Origin: Flavobacterium johnsoniae
GTDB taxonomy: Bacteria > Bacteroidota > Bacteroidia > Flavobacteriales > Flavobacteriaceae
Direction: 5' to 3'
DNA: 64,000 nt
Assembly: GCF_001879205.1 (NCBI RefSeq)
Contig: NZ_MLFK01000007.1
Location: 248,001-312,000, forward strand
Under the pieces are notes generated by a model that worked only from the letters and a program-made list of their open reading frames with translations, had not been told where the DNA came from and searched no databases. Shown here piece by piece: positions 41,251 through 51,425 of the stretch. Every line of letters begins with the position of its first letter. Within the stretch, counting starts at the first letter, position 1. Made by a program: the position numbers and the translations under genes.

Positions 41251-42627
41251 TTATTCTGAAAACTCCAGTTTTTTCAATTTATTCCAGCCTCCTCTGGTAA
41301 AATCCGGAATTTCTACAGGAGACGAATTATGATCCAGAGAAATTTCTGTTAACGGACCCAGGCAGGACCATTCTGCTAAATCGTAAACATCCATATCTAA
41401 TGGAAGGCCTTTTTGTAAACAGTAAATCAAACGGTAATCCATAATAAAATCCATACCTCCATGACCGCCTACTTTTTTGGCTTGTTCCTCAATTCCTTTT
41501 ACGATAGGGTGTTTGTATTTTGTCATCAAAGCTTTTTTAACCTCTTCAGGAACAAAAGAATGTGCGCTTAATTTTTCGTGATTTGGTTTTACATCATCTC
41601 CTAATTCTTTACCATCCAAAGCATAACCTTCTAATGGATATTTGTTTGCAAAACCTTTTGTACCGCTCAATTGATACATTCTGCTGTACGGACGGGGAGA
41701 AGTAACATCGTGCTGAATTTGAATTGTTTTTCCGTTCTCGGTACGAATCATGGTCATGGTGTGATCTCCGTTTCTGAAGTCTTTAATTTCCTGACCTGAT
41801 TTTTCTTTAATATAAGCCGGATTTCCCACCGCTTTTGTATCCATAGAAACTAAGAAATTCATTTTGTCTCCACGATGAATATTCAAAGCCTGGCAGGCAG
41901 GACCCATTCCGTGTGTTGCGTAAACATCGCCGCGATGTTTAATGTTGTAATCCATTCTCCAGTTATTCCAATATTCTCCCCAAAAAGGCTGTAAACCGTG
42001 AATGTACGATCCTTCGGCATGAAGAATTTCTCCAAACAAGCCTTGCTGTGCCATATTTAAAGTAGTAAGTTCGAAAAAATCATAAACGCAATTTTCTAAC
42101 TGCATACAGTGTTTACGGGTTTTTTCAGAAGTATCAATAAGTTCCCAGATTTCTTTCATGGTCAAAGCGCCTGGCACTTCAATAGCGACGTGTTTGCCAT
42201 CTTTCATAGCCTGAACTCCAATTACGGCATGGTGTAGCCAGTCTGTGGCAACATACACTAAATCAACATTTGGCAGAGCGGTTACTTTTCGCCATGCATT
42301 TTCATCTCCAAAAAATTCCTGCGCTTTCGGCAGTCCTTGTTTAGTTAGAATTTCGTTTGCCGATTGTGTGTTTTTTTCGAGCATATCGCAAAGCGCTACA
42401 ATTTCTACACCCGGAATATGTGTCATGCGTTCTACTGCTCCCGGACCACGCATTCCGAGTCCGATGAAAGCGACGCGTACAGTTGGAATTGCCGGTGCAG
42501 CCAAACGTAAAACGTCCTGCTGGCCTTTGGCGCGAGCCGGAGTTTTGGTTTTAATTATTTGTGCGGACAGCGTGCATCCAAATAAGATACAGACTGCTAA
42601 TATAAATTTTGATAAACTGGATTTCAT
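41251..42627 (-). CDS. GH109-like NAD-dependent glycosidase / Gfo-Idh-MocA oxidoreductase family, exported
   Basis: A 458-residue protein with a signal peptide (ILAVCILFGCTLSAQ). It has the Rossmann motif RVAFIGLGMRGPGAVERM and the Gfo/Idh/MocA core (DLVYVATDWLHHAVIGVQAM, KHVAIEVPGALTMKEIWELI, LQPFWGEYWNNWRMDYN). The exported location, the length and the region GSYIHGLQPFWGEYWNNWR resemble GH109 enzymes, which remove alpha-N-acetylgalactosamine using bound NAD. A plain dehydrogenase is the alternative. It is the far end of the utilisation locus and may be transcribed separately, since 178 bp with a hairpin separate it from the M1 peptidase gene. Confidence 0.75.
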   Translation of the reverse strand: MKSSLSKFILAVCILFGCTLSAQIIKTKTPARAKGQQDVLRLAAPAIPTVRVAFIGLGMRGPGAVERMTHIPGVEIVALCDMLEKNTQSANEILTKQGLPKAQEFFGDENAWRKVTALPNVDLVYVATDWLHHAVIGVQAMKDGKHVAIEVPGALTMKEIWELIDTSEKTRKHCMQLENCVYDFFELTTLNMAQQGLFGEILHAEGSYIHGLQPFWGEYWNNWRMDYNIKHRGDVYATHGMGPACQALNIHRGDKMNFLVSMDTKAVGNPAYIKEKSGQEIKDFRNGDHTMTMIRTENGKTIQIQHDVTSPRPYSRMYQLSGTKGFANKYPLEGYALDGKELGDDVKPNHEKLSAHSFVPEEVKKALMTKYKHPIVKGIEEQAKKVGGHGGMDFIMDYRLIYCLQKGLPLDMDVYDLAEWSCLGPLTEISLDHNSSPVEIPDFTRGGWNKLKKLEFSE

Positions 42628-42677
42628 AATTAAATTTCGTTTTTGAAATAATTTCTAAAAGCTGATTTTGTTTTTAA

Positions 42678-42704
42678 CCTCTCTAATGAACCAAATTAGA
42701 GAGG
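42678..42704. terminator. Hairpin between M1 peptidase and GH109-like genes, possible terminator
   Basis: A perfect 10-bp stem CCTCTCTAAT with ATTAGAGAGG and a 7-nt loop. It is followed by no strong U-tract on the minus strand, so its function is uncertain. It could instead be an operator for the GH109-like gene. Confidence 0.4.
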
Positions 42705-42805
42705 CTTCAAAAAACAAACAATTCTAAATCACCTTGATTTTTTCTGCGTGCAGAACGTACTAAAATCACTAATTATAGAATATACTTTAATATATTTTTA
42801 TTTGT

Positions 42806-44992
42806 CTAATACTTTTGGCTGTTGAATTTTTTGATTAATGGCGTTACATGTTTTTTCGTGTCTTCGTCTAATGAAGCCAATGAATTATCTGCTTCGGCTT
42901 GTGAGTATTTTGCTAATCCTGCTATTCCTGCGGCAATTACGTTGTATGATTGATTTTTGATGCTTTCCTGCATTAAACTTTTATAAGATGAATCGTTTGT
43001 CGAAGCCAGTTTTAATATCGCTGCAGCTCTGGCAATGGTCTTTTTATCGTTTTTAGCGATATCAAGCAGGGTTTTTAAAACAGTTTCTTTGGTTTGTTTT
43101 TCATTTAAATCAATTGCTTTTATACTCAATGCTCTCAAGTCTTCCTGCTGATCTTTTAAACTTTCCAGCAAAACAAGCTGTGACTCCTGACTTCTGTCTT
43201 TTGAGGCAAATTTTATGGCTTCGATTCGGTTGTAATACGATGGTGCATTTTTATATTGAAAAAGATAATCAGCAGGAGTTTTTTTATCTACATTAACTTC
43301 TCCAACCAGGATTTTATCTGGATCTAAATCTATAAATTCAGGTTTTGAAGGAAGGTCAAAGCTGAAGCTTTGTTCTCTTTTATTAATTAAAATATCTTTT
43401 CTTATTTTAGTTCCGTTCGCGTAAAAATCAACTTTTAATGGGAGCGTAAATGTTTGCACTGCACTATCCTGAGATTGAATTATCGTAATAATAATTTTTC
43501 CGTTAGCGTATTTGTAAGTCACATCCAAAATTGGACTTCCAGCATTATAATACCATTGATCAAAATAAGGCAGCCAGTCTTTTCCAGTCACTTCTTCCAT
43601 CGACAGACGCAGTTGATGCGGTTCGCCGGATTTATAAGCATTTGTTGTTAGATAATGATTTAGTCCTTTAAAAAAGGCTTCGTCTCCCATTTGGTTTTTC
43701 ATCGCATACAAAATAATCGAACCTTTTGAATAGCTGATATTATCAAACATATCGTCTGCGTTTTTGTAATGAAAACGTGCTAAAATTGGACTGTTGCCAT
43801 TTTTTTGAGAGCGCAGATAATTCTGCAATTTCTCATAACGCGATCTGTCTTCCGCATCTTGTCCGGCATCGTGACCGTGCCAAAGTACTTCTCCAAAAGT
43901 GGCAAACGATTCATTCATTGTTAAGTTTGACCACGACTCAGCCGTTACATAATCTCCAAACCATTGATGAAAAAGTTCGTGAGCAATGGTACTTTCCTGA
44001 TTATCATCTAATAATTCTCTCTCTGTTTTTTGAACATATTCGCCATGAACTGTAGCCGAAGTATTTTCCATTGCACCTCCAAAATAGTCTTTCACCACAA
44101 TTTGCGCGTATTTTGCCCAGGGATATTCTACGCCAAGCATTTTGCTGTAAAAATTCATCATATCTGGCGTTTTATAAAAAATCTGTTTGGCATACGGCGC
44201 GTATTTTGGCTCTAAATAATAGCTGACTTCTTTTCCGTTATAAGAATCTTTATAGATTTTAAAATCTCCAACGGCCATCATAAATAAATAAGGTGCATTT
44301 GGCTGTTCCATTTTCCAGGTATCGGTTCTTGTACCGTCTTTATTTACTTTTTGTGAAGTTAATTTACCGTTTGAAAGCGTGGTATATTTTGCCTCCACTG
44401 TCATTGCAATTTCAGAAGTTGTTTTCTGATTTGGTTTGTCAATTGTGGGAAACCAAGCCGATGAAGCTTCAGTCTCGCCTTGCGTCCAAATTTGCGTTGG
44501 TTTGTCTTCTTTTCCGTCAGGATTAATAAAATACAATCCGTTTGAGTTTGTAATCGATTCTCCGGCTTTACTCTTCAGTTCTGCTGGTTTTGCGGTGTAA
44601 TTAATGTAAATCGTATACTTTTCAGTTCTTTTGTATTTTCTGTTTAAAGCAATCGAAAGTTCCTCGTTATCGTATTTGTATTGTAGCGGAATACTTTTTT
44701 TACCGTCAATAACAGCGATTTCTTTGAAATCCATTCCTTTTGCATCCAGTTTAAGCGAATCGGTTTCGTAAAAATGGGGTTTTAAGGTAATCCATTCTTT
44801 TCCGTACAAATAACGTTTTCCGTAATCGAATGAAACTTCCAGCTTGGTATGAATTAAATCATGCATTTTTAAAGGAGTAGTGCGATAAATGGATAGTTCA
44901 TCGGTCTTTTCTGCTTTGTTTTGTGCTTCTATTTTTGGACTTATCAAAAGGACAAGACCCAAAAAAGTATATTTTAAAAAATGTTTTTTCAT
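42806..44992 (-). CDS. M1-family aminopeptidase, secreted
   Basis: A 728-residue exported metallopeptidase. The ATG at 44992 starts the signal peptide MKKHFLKYTFLGLVLLISPK and is preferred to the 45061 ATG, which lies inside the preceding gene. The M1 hallmarks are present: VKDYFGGAMENTSATVHGEY (GxMEN exopeptidase motif) and ESTIAHELFHQWFGDYVTAE with NESFATFGE (HExxH-18-E zinc site). The C-terminal part (about 540-720) is helical, HEAT-like. It starts 22 nt after the DUF5107 gene and is co-transcribed. In this locus it could trim peptides from glycopeptides (inference). Confidence 0.92.
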   Translation of the reverse strand: MKKHFLKYTFLGLVLLISPKIEAQNKAEKTDELSIYRTTPLKMHDLIHTKLEVSFDYGKRYLYGKEWITLKPHFYETDSLKLDAKGMDFKEIAVIDGKKSIPLQYKYDNEELSIALNRKYKRTEKYTIYINYTAKPAELKSKAGESITNSNGLYFINPDGKEDKPTQIWTQGETEASSAWFPTIDKPNQKTTSEIAMTVEAKYTTLSNGKLTSQKVNKDGTRTDTWKMEQPNAPYLFMMAVGDFKIYKDSYNGKEVSYYLEPKYAPYAKQIFYKTPDMMNFYSKMLGVEYPWAKYAQIVVKDYFGGAMENTSATVHGEYVQKTERELLDDNQESTIAHELFHQWFGDYVTAESWSNLTMNESFATFGEVLWHGHDAGQDAEDRSRYEKLQNYLRSQKNGNSPILARFHYKNADDMFDNISYSKGSIILYAMKNQMGDEAFFKGLNHYLTTNAYKSGEPHQLRLSMEEVTGKDWLPYFDQWYYNAGSPILDVTYKYANGKIIITIIQSQDSAVQTFTLPLKVDFYANGTKIRKDILINKREQSFSFDLPSKPEFIDLDPDKILVGEVNVDKKTPADYLFQYKNAPSYYNRIEAIKFASKDRSQESQLVLLESLKDQQEDLRALSIKAIDLNEKQTKETVLKTLLDIAKNDKKTIARAAAILKLASTNDSSYKSLMQESIKNQSYNVIAAGIAGLAKYSQAEADNSLASLDEDTKKHVTPLIKKFNSQKY

Positions 44993-45014
44993 TTTAATTG
45001 TTTTTGAAAGTTCT

Positions 45015-48000
45015 TTACAGTTTTTCGATAATTCTAACTTCACCGTCTTTTTCGTCTTCACTTAAAATAGCCGATTGTTTTTTGGTGTAAGACAATAAAC
45101 TCCACTGAATTATTTTATTGGCAGGATATAAGGCAGCTTGCTTTTGCAGCCATTCCTGCGCTTTTTCTGCCGAAGCTGTTTTTTCTATTGCCCAAGCCGA
45201 AATAAGCTGATTAGCAGGCAAAAAGTTCATAACCGTATTGTCTACTTTTGGTTGAAACGCCACGATTTTTCGCAGCGATTTTTCTGCCGTTTCTTTATCT
45301 CCCAAATTGGTATAAGACAGATAATCGAGCCAGTTTTCCAGCCTTTCGTCAATATCTTCTTCGTATGGTTTTCCAACTCCCAAATTCTGAGGCCAAAGTT
45401 TTGCATCGGAAATAAATTGTAAAGCTTTTTTGTACTGTTTGTTTTTCATTTCTGCCAAAGCCTGCATCAGTTTTGCTTCGTGATACAATTGTCTTCCGGC
45501 GGTTGCTCCTTCAAACGGAAGAATTTCCAACTTGGTTAAAAAAGCATCTGCTTCTTTATATTTTTTGTTGAGAAGCAAGGTTTTAGCATACAACATTCCG
45601 ATAAGATAATTCTCTTTATGCTTTTTGTAAAACGGTTCAGTAATGGCAAGTGCCTTATCAAATTGTTTTTGAGCGATGTAATGTTCTGCCAATAATTTTG
45701 GATATCGCCAGCTTTGGCTGTCTAATTTAATAGCCTCTTGCAGACTTGTAATTACGACTTGTGAATCATCTTTAAATAAAGAGGCTTTTGCAGCATAAAA
45801 AGCAGGATCAACTGGTTTTGTACCGCATTTCGAGAACAATTCTTTTGCTTTAGAAATGTTGCTGCGATTCCATTCTATTAAACCCAAATGATATTTTAAT
45901 TGATACTGTTCGTTTTTCTGAATTAAATCTTGAAGAATAGCAGCGGTTTCCGGGCGGAAAGGAAAACTTGTTCCGGGCTTAATTTTGCTGATATCAACTG
46001 ATTTGTTTTCTAAAAATGCCTGCCAATATATAATTTCAGCACTTGGAGCCACCAAAGCAAAGACTTTTAAAGCTTCATCTTTAAGGCCCAGATCCTGATA
46101 CCATATTCCTAGTTCTAAATACGTCTGCTCCGGCATTTCATTTTGAATTTTCGATGTGAAATGCGATTTTGATGTTTCTGATTTTTCTGAAAGGAATTTT
46201 TCAAAACCTGCAAAATGATTTAAAGGGTCAACGCTATTGATTTTATTAAGCACTTCATTTGCTTTGCCTGCGTTATTCTCTAAGCGGTAAATCACGGCCA
46301 AAAGTTGTAAACCTTCTAAATTATTCTGATTGTTCAGCAGGCTTTTTTCGGCATATTCAGCGGCTTTTGCCCAATCATTTTCTTTAAAATAAATTTTGCT
46401 TAATGCGGTGTAAGCCGGACTGCGAAATTCGACACTTGCGGCAGCGATATCAAAACCGTCTTTGGCATCTGTAATATTGCCTAAGTGAAGATTTGCCAAG
46501 GCATAGTAATAATTGGCAGCAGGATCATAAGTATTTATTGCCAATGCTTTGCCTGCTGTTGCAATGGCTTCCTTATATTGAAATTTTCTTATTTGCAATT
46601 GTGCCAAATCAGAAAGGGCGGGAGCAAAGTTTGGGTCTTTTTGCAGGCACGCATTCAGTTTTTCCTCAGCTAAAACATAATCTTTAAAGCTAATGTAGTT
46701 TTTGCCCTGCAGGTATAATCCGTAAACGGAATTATGGTCGAAATCTTTTGGAAGTTCTGTCGGACGATTAATGTTTCCATCTTCTGGATCAGAATTCCAA
46801 ACCAGTTTATTGCCGCCCAAAACAAATTTCAATTTATTAGAATCGACTTTTATCTGAATCGAATCTTTAAATGTTTGCAGCGTATTCAAAGCAATATCTT
46901 TAGAATACACTTTTTTATCGCCTTCAAAAACTTCAATTCTTTCATTTAACTTTTGAAGTGGAGAAAAGTAAATTTTCAGCCAGCCGTTTTCGCTTTTAAC
47001 ATTAACAGATCCAAAATTGTTCGCTTTTACAAAACCCTTTGTCTGTTTTACCGGAAACCAGTATTCGGTCCATGAATCTGTTTGATATGGCGCAAAAGAA
47101 CGTTGTTTAAAAGGCGTTAAACTGCTGCTTTCGCTTGCCTGATTAAACAATCTGCCGCTTTGTACTTCTACATATTGCCCGTCAGTATCGGTTAATAATT
47201 TTTCCCAAATCATACCTTGCTGCGACAATCCCCAAATCCATATTTTTTTTCCGGGTTTGTCGTCGTGGTTTCCATATCTTCCCATTCCGAAATCTTCGTC
47301 ATGCCAATATCCGCCAAAGAAATCATTGTATTTCCCAAAAACATGATAGGATTTATAACCTCCAAAATCATTGTTTTTATAAAAAGATAAATCTTTGCCG
47401 TTTTCTTTATCAATAGGCCATGAATTATATTCGCCATTGTGTCCAATATAAGTTTGTCCGGGATAGATAAACTGCAGGTTTCCTGCTGCTTTGATTCCGG
47501 TATTCATCCAGGTATAGTAAGGCTGCTCTAATTCTGTTGAATTAAACCAGAATGAGTTCGTTGTAAAATAAGCTTTGTCTTTTGGCACGTTGATGTCCAG
47601 TTTCCACGAAGTTCTGGTGAGTAAATCCAATACGCCAATTACGCAGCTAATGCTTCCGTCTTCTCTGTTAATAATCGTGTAATCAACTGGAGTGGCACAA
47701 TTTGGTGTATGGCCTATGATACCATAATTTCCTTCAACCCCGCCGCTTGTCCACGGACCGCGCATCGCAATATCTCTGAATTTGATTACATGATTGTTAT
47801 AAACAAAGTCTTTTCCGGTTGATTTTTCTATGGCAGACCAGACTTTTCCGCCTATTTCAGGCAGAATCATCAGTTTGATATAATCGTTTTCTATTTCAAT
47901 TACTTTCCATTCTTTTTGAACGGGTTTGTCTGTAAATCCATCAAAACGGAAATACGGATAAAACTTGGTATCAGGTTTCGGAATCGGATCCGGATCTGAA

Positions 48001-48110
48001 AAAGGGTAAGTAGTGAATACTTTTTTGTATTCCTTTATAGTGGGTTTATTTTGTGCATGGACAAAGAGGCTTCCAAAGAGTAAAATGGATAATAATGGTT
48101 TGAATTTCAT
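45015..48110 (-). CDS. DUF5107-domain protein with TPR repeats, secreted
   Basis: A 1031-residue exported protein; the ATG at 48110 begins the signal peptide MKFKPLLSILLFGSLFVHAQ. The N-terminal 400 residues form a DUF5107 domain (IEIENDYIKLMILPEIGGKV, RGPWTSGGVEGNYGIIGHTP, SAIEKSTGKDFVYNNHVIKF, WTEYWFPVKQTKGFV), a fold related to galactose-mutarotase-like carbohydrate-active beta-sandwiches in my reading. The rest is a long TPR array (about 460-1010: ALSDLAQLQIRKFQYKEAIA, AANYYYALANLHLGNITDAK, AYTALSKIYFKENDWAKAAE). DUF5107 proteins occur in sugar-utilisation loci of Bacteroidota; activity is unknown to me. Separated by 273 bp of repeats from the upstream gene. Confidence 0.85.
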   Translation of the reverse strand: MKFKPLLSILLFGSLFVHAQNKPTIKEYKKVFTTYPFSDPDPIPKPDTKFYPYFRFDGFTDKPVQKEWKVIEIENDYIKLMILPEIGGKVWSAIEKSTGKDFVYNNHVIKFRDIAMRGPWTSGGVEGNYGIIGHTPNCATPVDYTIINREDGSISCVIGVLDLLTRTSWKLDINVPKDKAYFTTNSFWFNSTELEQPYYTWMNTGIKAAGNLQFIYPGQTYIGHNGEYNSWPIDKENGKDLSFYKNNDFGGYKSYHVFGKYNDFFGGYWHDEDFGMGRYGNHDDKPGKKIWIWGLSQQGMIWEKLLTDTDGQYVEVQSGRLFNQASESSSLTPFKQRSFAPYQTDSWTEYWFPVKQTKGFVKANNFGSVNVKSENGWLKIYFSPLQKLNERIEVFEGDKKVYSKDIALNTLQTFKDSIQIKVDSNKLKFVLGGNKLVWNSDPEDGNINRPTELPKDFDHNSVYGLYLQGKNYISFKDYVLAEEKLNACLQKDPNFAPALSDLAQLQIRKFQYKEAIATAGKALAINTYDPAANYYYALANLHLGNITDAKDGFDIAAASVEFRSPAYTALSKIYFKENDWAKAAEYAEKSLLNNQNNLEGLQLLAVIYRLENNAGKANEVLNKINSVDPLNHFAGFEKFLSEKSETSKSHFTSKIQNEMPEQTYLELGIWYQDLGLKDEALKVFALVAPSAEIIYWQAFLENKSVDISKIKPGTSFPFRPETAAILQDLIQKNEQYQLKYHLGLIEWNRSNISKAKELFSKCGTKPVDPAFYAAKASLFKDDSQVVITSLQEAIKLDSQSWRYPKLLAEHYIAQKQFDKALAITEPFYKKHKENYLIGMLYAKTLLLNKKYKEADAFLTKLEILPFEGATAGRQLYHEAKLMQALAEMKNKQYKKALQFISDAKLWPQNLGVGKPYEEDIDERLENWLDYLSYTNLGDKETAEKSLRKIVAFQPKVDNTVMNFLPANQLISAWAIEKTASAEKAQEWLQKQAALYPANKIIQWSLLSYTKKQSAILSEDEKDGEVRIIEKL

Positions 48111-48143
48111 GATGGAGAGCTGGTTTTTGTGGTTGTTTTTTTT

Positions 48144-48347
48144 AAACACATAGAATCATAGTTTACTTTGTCGATAAAGGCATTTCATTTGTCTAAATTC
48201 ACATAGTTATGTCTATGTGTTTCAAATCTAGATTTGTCTTTAAACTCTTTATAATCAAAGAAGAAACTATGTTTCTATATGTTTAATTTTTTTTTTACAG
48301 TTTTGTCATTCTTGTGAGATTCCGATCCCGAAGCCTCGGGATCGGAA
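48144..48347. repeat. Nested inverted repeats in the gap before the DUF5107 gene
   Basis: Outer arms AAACACATAGAATCATAGTTT (48144-48164, shown in part as AAACACATAG) and its inverted relative at 48264-48284 (AAACATATAGAAACATAG on the minus strand). Inside is CACATAG-TTATGT-CTATGTG (48200-48219). Then TTCCGATCCCGA-AGCC-TCGGGATCGGAA (48320-48347) is a perfect 12-bp hairpin of GC-rich type, unlike its AT-rich surroundings. No gene is seen in 48111-48383. Confidence 0.65.
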
Positions 48348-48383
48348 TGACAAACTGAACGGATAATTGTGTATTGCATTTAG

Positions 48384-51300
48384 TTACTTCACAATTAACA
48401 GCCAGCCTTTTCCTTTTGAAACCGGAATTTCGTCTTTTGCTTTAAATGTTTTTGCTGCTTGGAAATTGGTAACTTCCGGAGCCGTAATAGTTGCTTTAGC
48501 GGGATTAATTCCGAGTTTTTTCCAGTCGATGTTTAGTTTTACATTTACATCAGAATCAGCCCAGCTTGCAATTGAGATTAAAGCCGTTCCGTTCTTTTTG
48601 TAAACTGTTGCCAAAACTTTTTCGTTATTGGTTTTTACCGGACAGTTTTCGCTCCAGTAACCAATCATTTCAGAACCTTTAATTCCGAAAGAATCCCATA
48701 ATTTCCAAATGTTTCTTGGGTCGGCGTTGTGACTCCACGGAAGTCTGTTTGTCATTCCGTAAACCATTCCTCTCCACGGATTGCCGCCATCCTGAAGCAT
48801 TTCGCCCATTAATCCAAAAGGGATTCCGCTTACCTCAGTTAAGAAAAAGTCAGGCTGGTTTTTTTCGTAATCAAAATATTCTCCAAACCATAATTTGTTG
48901 ATGTACGGAAAGTGTTCCATATATAAATTGGCACTATTATTAAATCCGTCACTTTTATTGTACTGATTTGCGCTGTGCAAATCGATAATTCCCGGATGAT
49001 TGTCCTGAGTTAAAACTCTTTTAATACGTTTCATCGTGATTCTGTCAAAAGCTACATCATCAAGGTAAATTCCGTCAATACCCACATTTTGAGTCAGCCA
49101 GTTCATTCCTTCAACATAATAATTATGCCAACGGTTCATACCGCTGTTTACGATGGCAGCATCTTTAATTTCCGGTACAAACCATGCCGCAATATAGTCG
49201 TCTCCCACGTGTTCTTGCAGCCATGAGAAACCTCCGCCTTTTCCTGGAGAATAAATTTCGTGGCCTAAACTTCTTAAAGCAAAAGTTTCATAAGCTTTGT
49301 TTGAAACCTCTCTTACGGTATTGTAAATTTTTACTTTTAATCCTTTTTCATGCGCTTCGTCAATGTAACTTTTCATCTTTTTAAATTCAATAAAAGGATA
49401 ATTGATATACGGATTGATTGCGTTTGCATGGTGAATATTAATTACTGTTGCACCTGTTTGTGAAATGGAATCGATTGGACTGTATTTGTGATAAAACTTA
49501 CTGTTCCATTGAAAATCAGTATTAATAGTATGGAAAGGCGTTATCAACAAAGTAAAGTTGTAATACAAAATATCCCCTTTTTTCATCGTTCTGGCACCGC
49601 TGTACGCATTTACCAAAACCGTTTTTTGATTTGGAGTTATGGTAATTCCTCCTTTGTTTTCGTTACCCCATGAAGTTGGCAGTAACAAAGGTTTTTGAAG
49701 GTAAAAATTGGTGTTTAACGGACGGCTGTATTTTTCGTCTCTTAAAGAGAACTGCAACCCTGAATTTACAGCACCAATCCAGGCACCGTCTTGGTTTTTA
49801 TGTGCTACATCCCATTTCCAGTCAAAAGAAGCAGGGCGATCGCCTCCTTTTTGACCTAATCCCATCATGTATTTTGCTGATGCCGGCTGCATTGGCAATT
49901 CAAAATTAATGTCGCCGAAAGAAGCATCTTCAAGCGCCGTTACTTTAACTGTATAATGTAAAAAACCATCAAATTCAATCGAAGCATTTACATCCATTTG
50001 TACCGATTGAGAAGTTGAAGTACTTTCCCAGGCAACTGTTCCGGCTTCTTTTTTAGTGAATTTTAAACCACTGTTTTTCCATTGTAAAGTTTCTTTTCCA
50101 GAGGCATCTTTAAAATGAAATGCGATTGGAGAACTTAAAATATTGTTAGGTTTTGTTGTCACAGATGTCATTTCCGGAGTAAAGAAAGTTTGAATTTGTG
50201 TTGGAAAACCATTTGGAGCCAAAGTCAGTTTTCTTCCTAATAAAGAGATTTCAGCATCTTTTACAACTAATGGAGTATAAGGCGCGATAACAGTATTTTC
50301 CTGAGCCAGGGTCGAGTTTAGCCATTTTAAGCGAGTCATTTTTTCCGGACTGTCTATACCGCCGTTTTTAGTTACTTCGTTTGAAACTGTTATTTGAAGC
50401 GTGATTTCTTTTGATTTACCATCTGCTATAACAGTTGCTTTTCCACTGTAAGTTCCGGTTGCTGCTGTCTGCGGAACATCGATGCCGCACCACATTGCCT
50501 GAATTTTTCCTTTTGATACTGAAACCGTATTGTTAAAAGGAGTGCCATCATATCTTGTTCCGTCAGTATTAATGCAGCTGATATCTTTACCTTCTATAGT
50601 TGCCCCGTTTGTGCTTACTAAATTGGTAAAGGATACTTTTACATTTTTTAAATCTTCAAGGGCATAAACTCCTAATTGAAAAGCCAGATATTCACCTTTC
50701 ATCGCTGTATCAGAAAAAGTGTTTTGAACTCCTTTTTGAATCCATCTTTGTGGTAAATCGGTTTTCATTTTGATAGAATGTTCTCTGTCTTCCAAGAAAA
50801 CCAAAAAAGAACTGCAGCTGTTTTTAGCGATAATGTCTTTTGTTTCTGAGGCAGTTGCAATAACTTCCATTGGATAAAAACTATTGAAAGCATTTACGCT
50901 TTCGATTTCTGTTACCGTGCAATTGTCTTTTAAATCTGTTTTTATTTTAGAAAGCCATTGTGCATCGGCTTTATTTTCTGGTTTTGCGTAAAGTCCTTTC
51001 GGATAATTAGCAGTGCCTTCGTCTATGTAAGGCATATAATACACATAGTAAGTTCCTTTTCCTGAAATTGGTTCGAAGATGATAGTCCCGTTTTCTCTAT
51101 TTATATTTTCTGTTTTTACATTTAAAACTTCTTTACCTGATGCATCCTGAACAATAATTTTTTTCAACTGCGGATTTTCGTCTCTTCTTCGCCATTCGAT
51201 AGTAGTTTTGGCTGTATTTCCTGTTCCTGAAAAGAGAACAACAGCGCGATGGTTTCCTAATAAATCAGGATTCCAGCTGTCATTTCCGTCTGCGTATTTT

Positions 51301-51389
51301 ACTTGTGCAGTCAATGGAATACTGATAATAAAAAAACACATTATCAAAATTCTATTTAAGATTTGTTTGTTGTTTAGGTTTAGTTTCAT
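48384..51389 (-). CDS. GH123-N/DUF6067-like putative glycosidase, secreted
   Basis: A 1001-residue exported protein (the ATG at 51389 is used; 51404 is an alternative start, and the signal is LIMCFFIISIPLTAQ). The N-terminal half has several beta-domains (KVSFTNLVSTNGATIEGKDI, TYSGKATVIADGKSKEITLQ), and the C-terminal half reads like a TIM barrel: EFKKMKSYIDEAHEKGLKVK, MNWLTQNVGIDGIYLDDVAF, HPGIIDLHSANQYN, LTEVSGIPFGLMGEMLQDGG. The IDGIYLDD strand end is typical of glycosidase acid residues. This pattern fits the DUF6067/GH123-N group of Bacteroidota; related GH123 enzymes are beta-N-acetylgalactosaminidases. The activity is inferred only. It lies 36 nt after the cytochrome gene in one operon. 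Confidence 0.7.
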   Translation of the reverse strand: MKLNLNNKQILNRILIMCFFIISIPLTAQVKYADGNDSWNPDLLGNHRAVVLFSGTGNTAKTTIEWRRRDENPQLKKIIVQDASGKEVLNVKTENINRENGTIIFEPISGKGTYYVYYMPYIDEGTANYPKGLYAKPENKADAQWLSKIKTDLKDNCTVTEIESVNAFNSFYPMEVIATASETKDIIAKNSCSSFLVFLEDREHSIKMKTDLPQRWIQKGVQNTFSDTAMKGEYLAFQLGVYALEDLKNVKVSFTNLVSTNGATIEGKDISCINTDGTRYDGTPFNNTVSVSKGKIQAMWCGIDVPQTAATGTYSGKATVIADGKSKEITLQITVSNEVTKNGGIDSPEKMTRLKWLNSTLAQENTVIAPYTPLVVKDAEISLLGRKLTLAPNGFPTQIQTFFTPEMTSVTTKPNNILSSPIAFHFKDASGKETLQWKNSGLKFTKKEAGTVAWESTSTSQSVQMDVNASIEFDGFLHYTVKVTALEDASFGDINFELPMQPASAKYMMGLGQKGGDRPASFDWKWDVAHKNQDGAWIGAVNSGLQFSLRDEKYSRPLNTNFYLQKPLLLPTSWGNENKGGITITPNQKTVLVNAYSGARTMKKGDILYYNFTLLITPFHTINTDFQWNSKFYHKYSPIDSISQTGATVINIHHANAINPYINYPFIEFKKMKSYIDEAHEKGLKVKIYNTVREVSNKAYETFALRSLGHEIYSPGKGGGFSWLQEHVGDDYIAAWFVPEIKDAAIVNSGMNRWHNYYVEGMNWLTQNVGIDGIYLDDVAFDRITMKRIKRVLTQDNHPGIIDLHSANQYNKSDGFNNSANLYMEHFPYINKLWFGEYFDYEKNQPDFFLTEVSGIPFGLMGEMLQDGGNPWRGMVYGMTNRLPWSHNADPRNIWKLWDSFGIKGSEMIGYWSENCPVKTNNEKVLATVYKKNGTALISIASWADSDVNVKLNIDWKKLGINPAKATITAPEVTNFQAAKTFKAKDEIPVSKGKGWLLIVK

Positions 51390-51425
51390 TGTTGTAATGT
51401 TCAAGTTAAAAAGGTATAGTTAGTT

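Noticed and set aside
48320..48347. Rho-independent terminator after the GH123-N-like gene
   Set aside because: The stem is strong, but no U-tract follows on the minus strand; I list it as a repeat hairpin.
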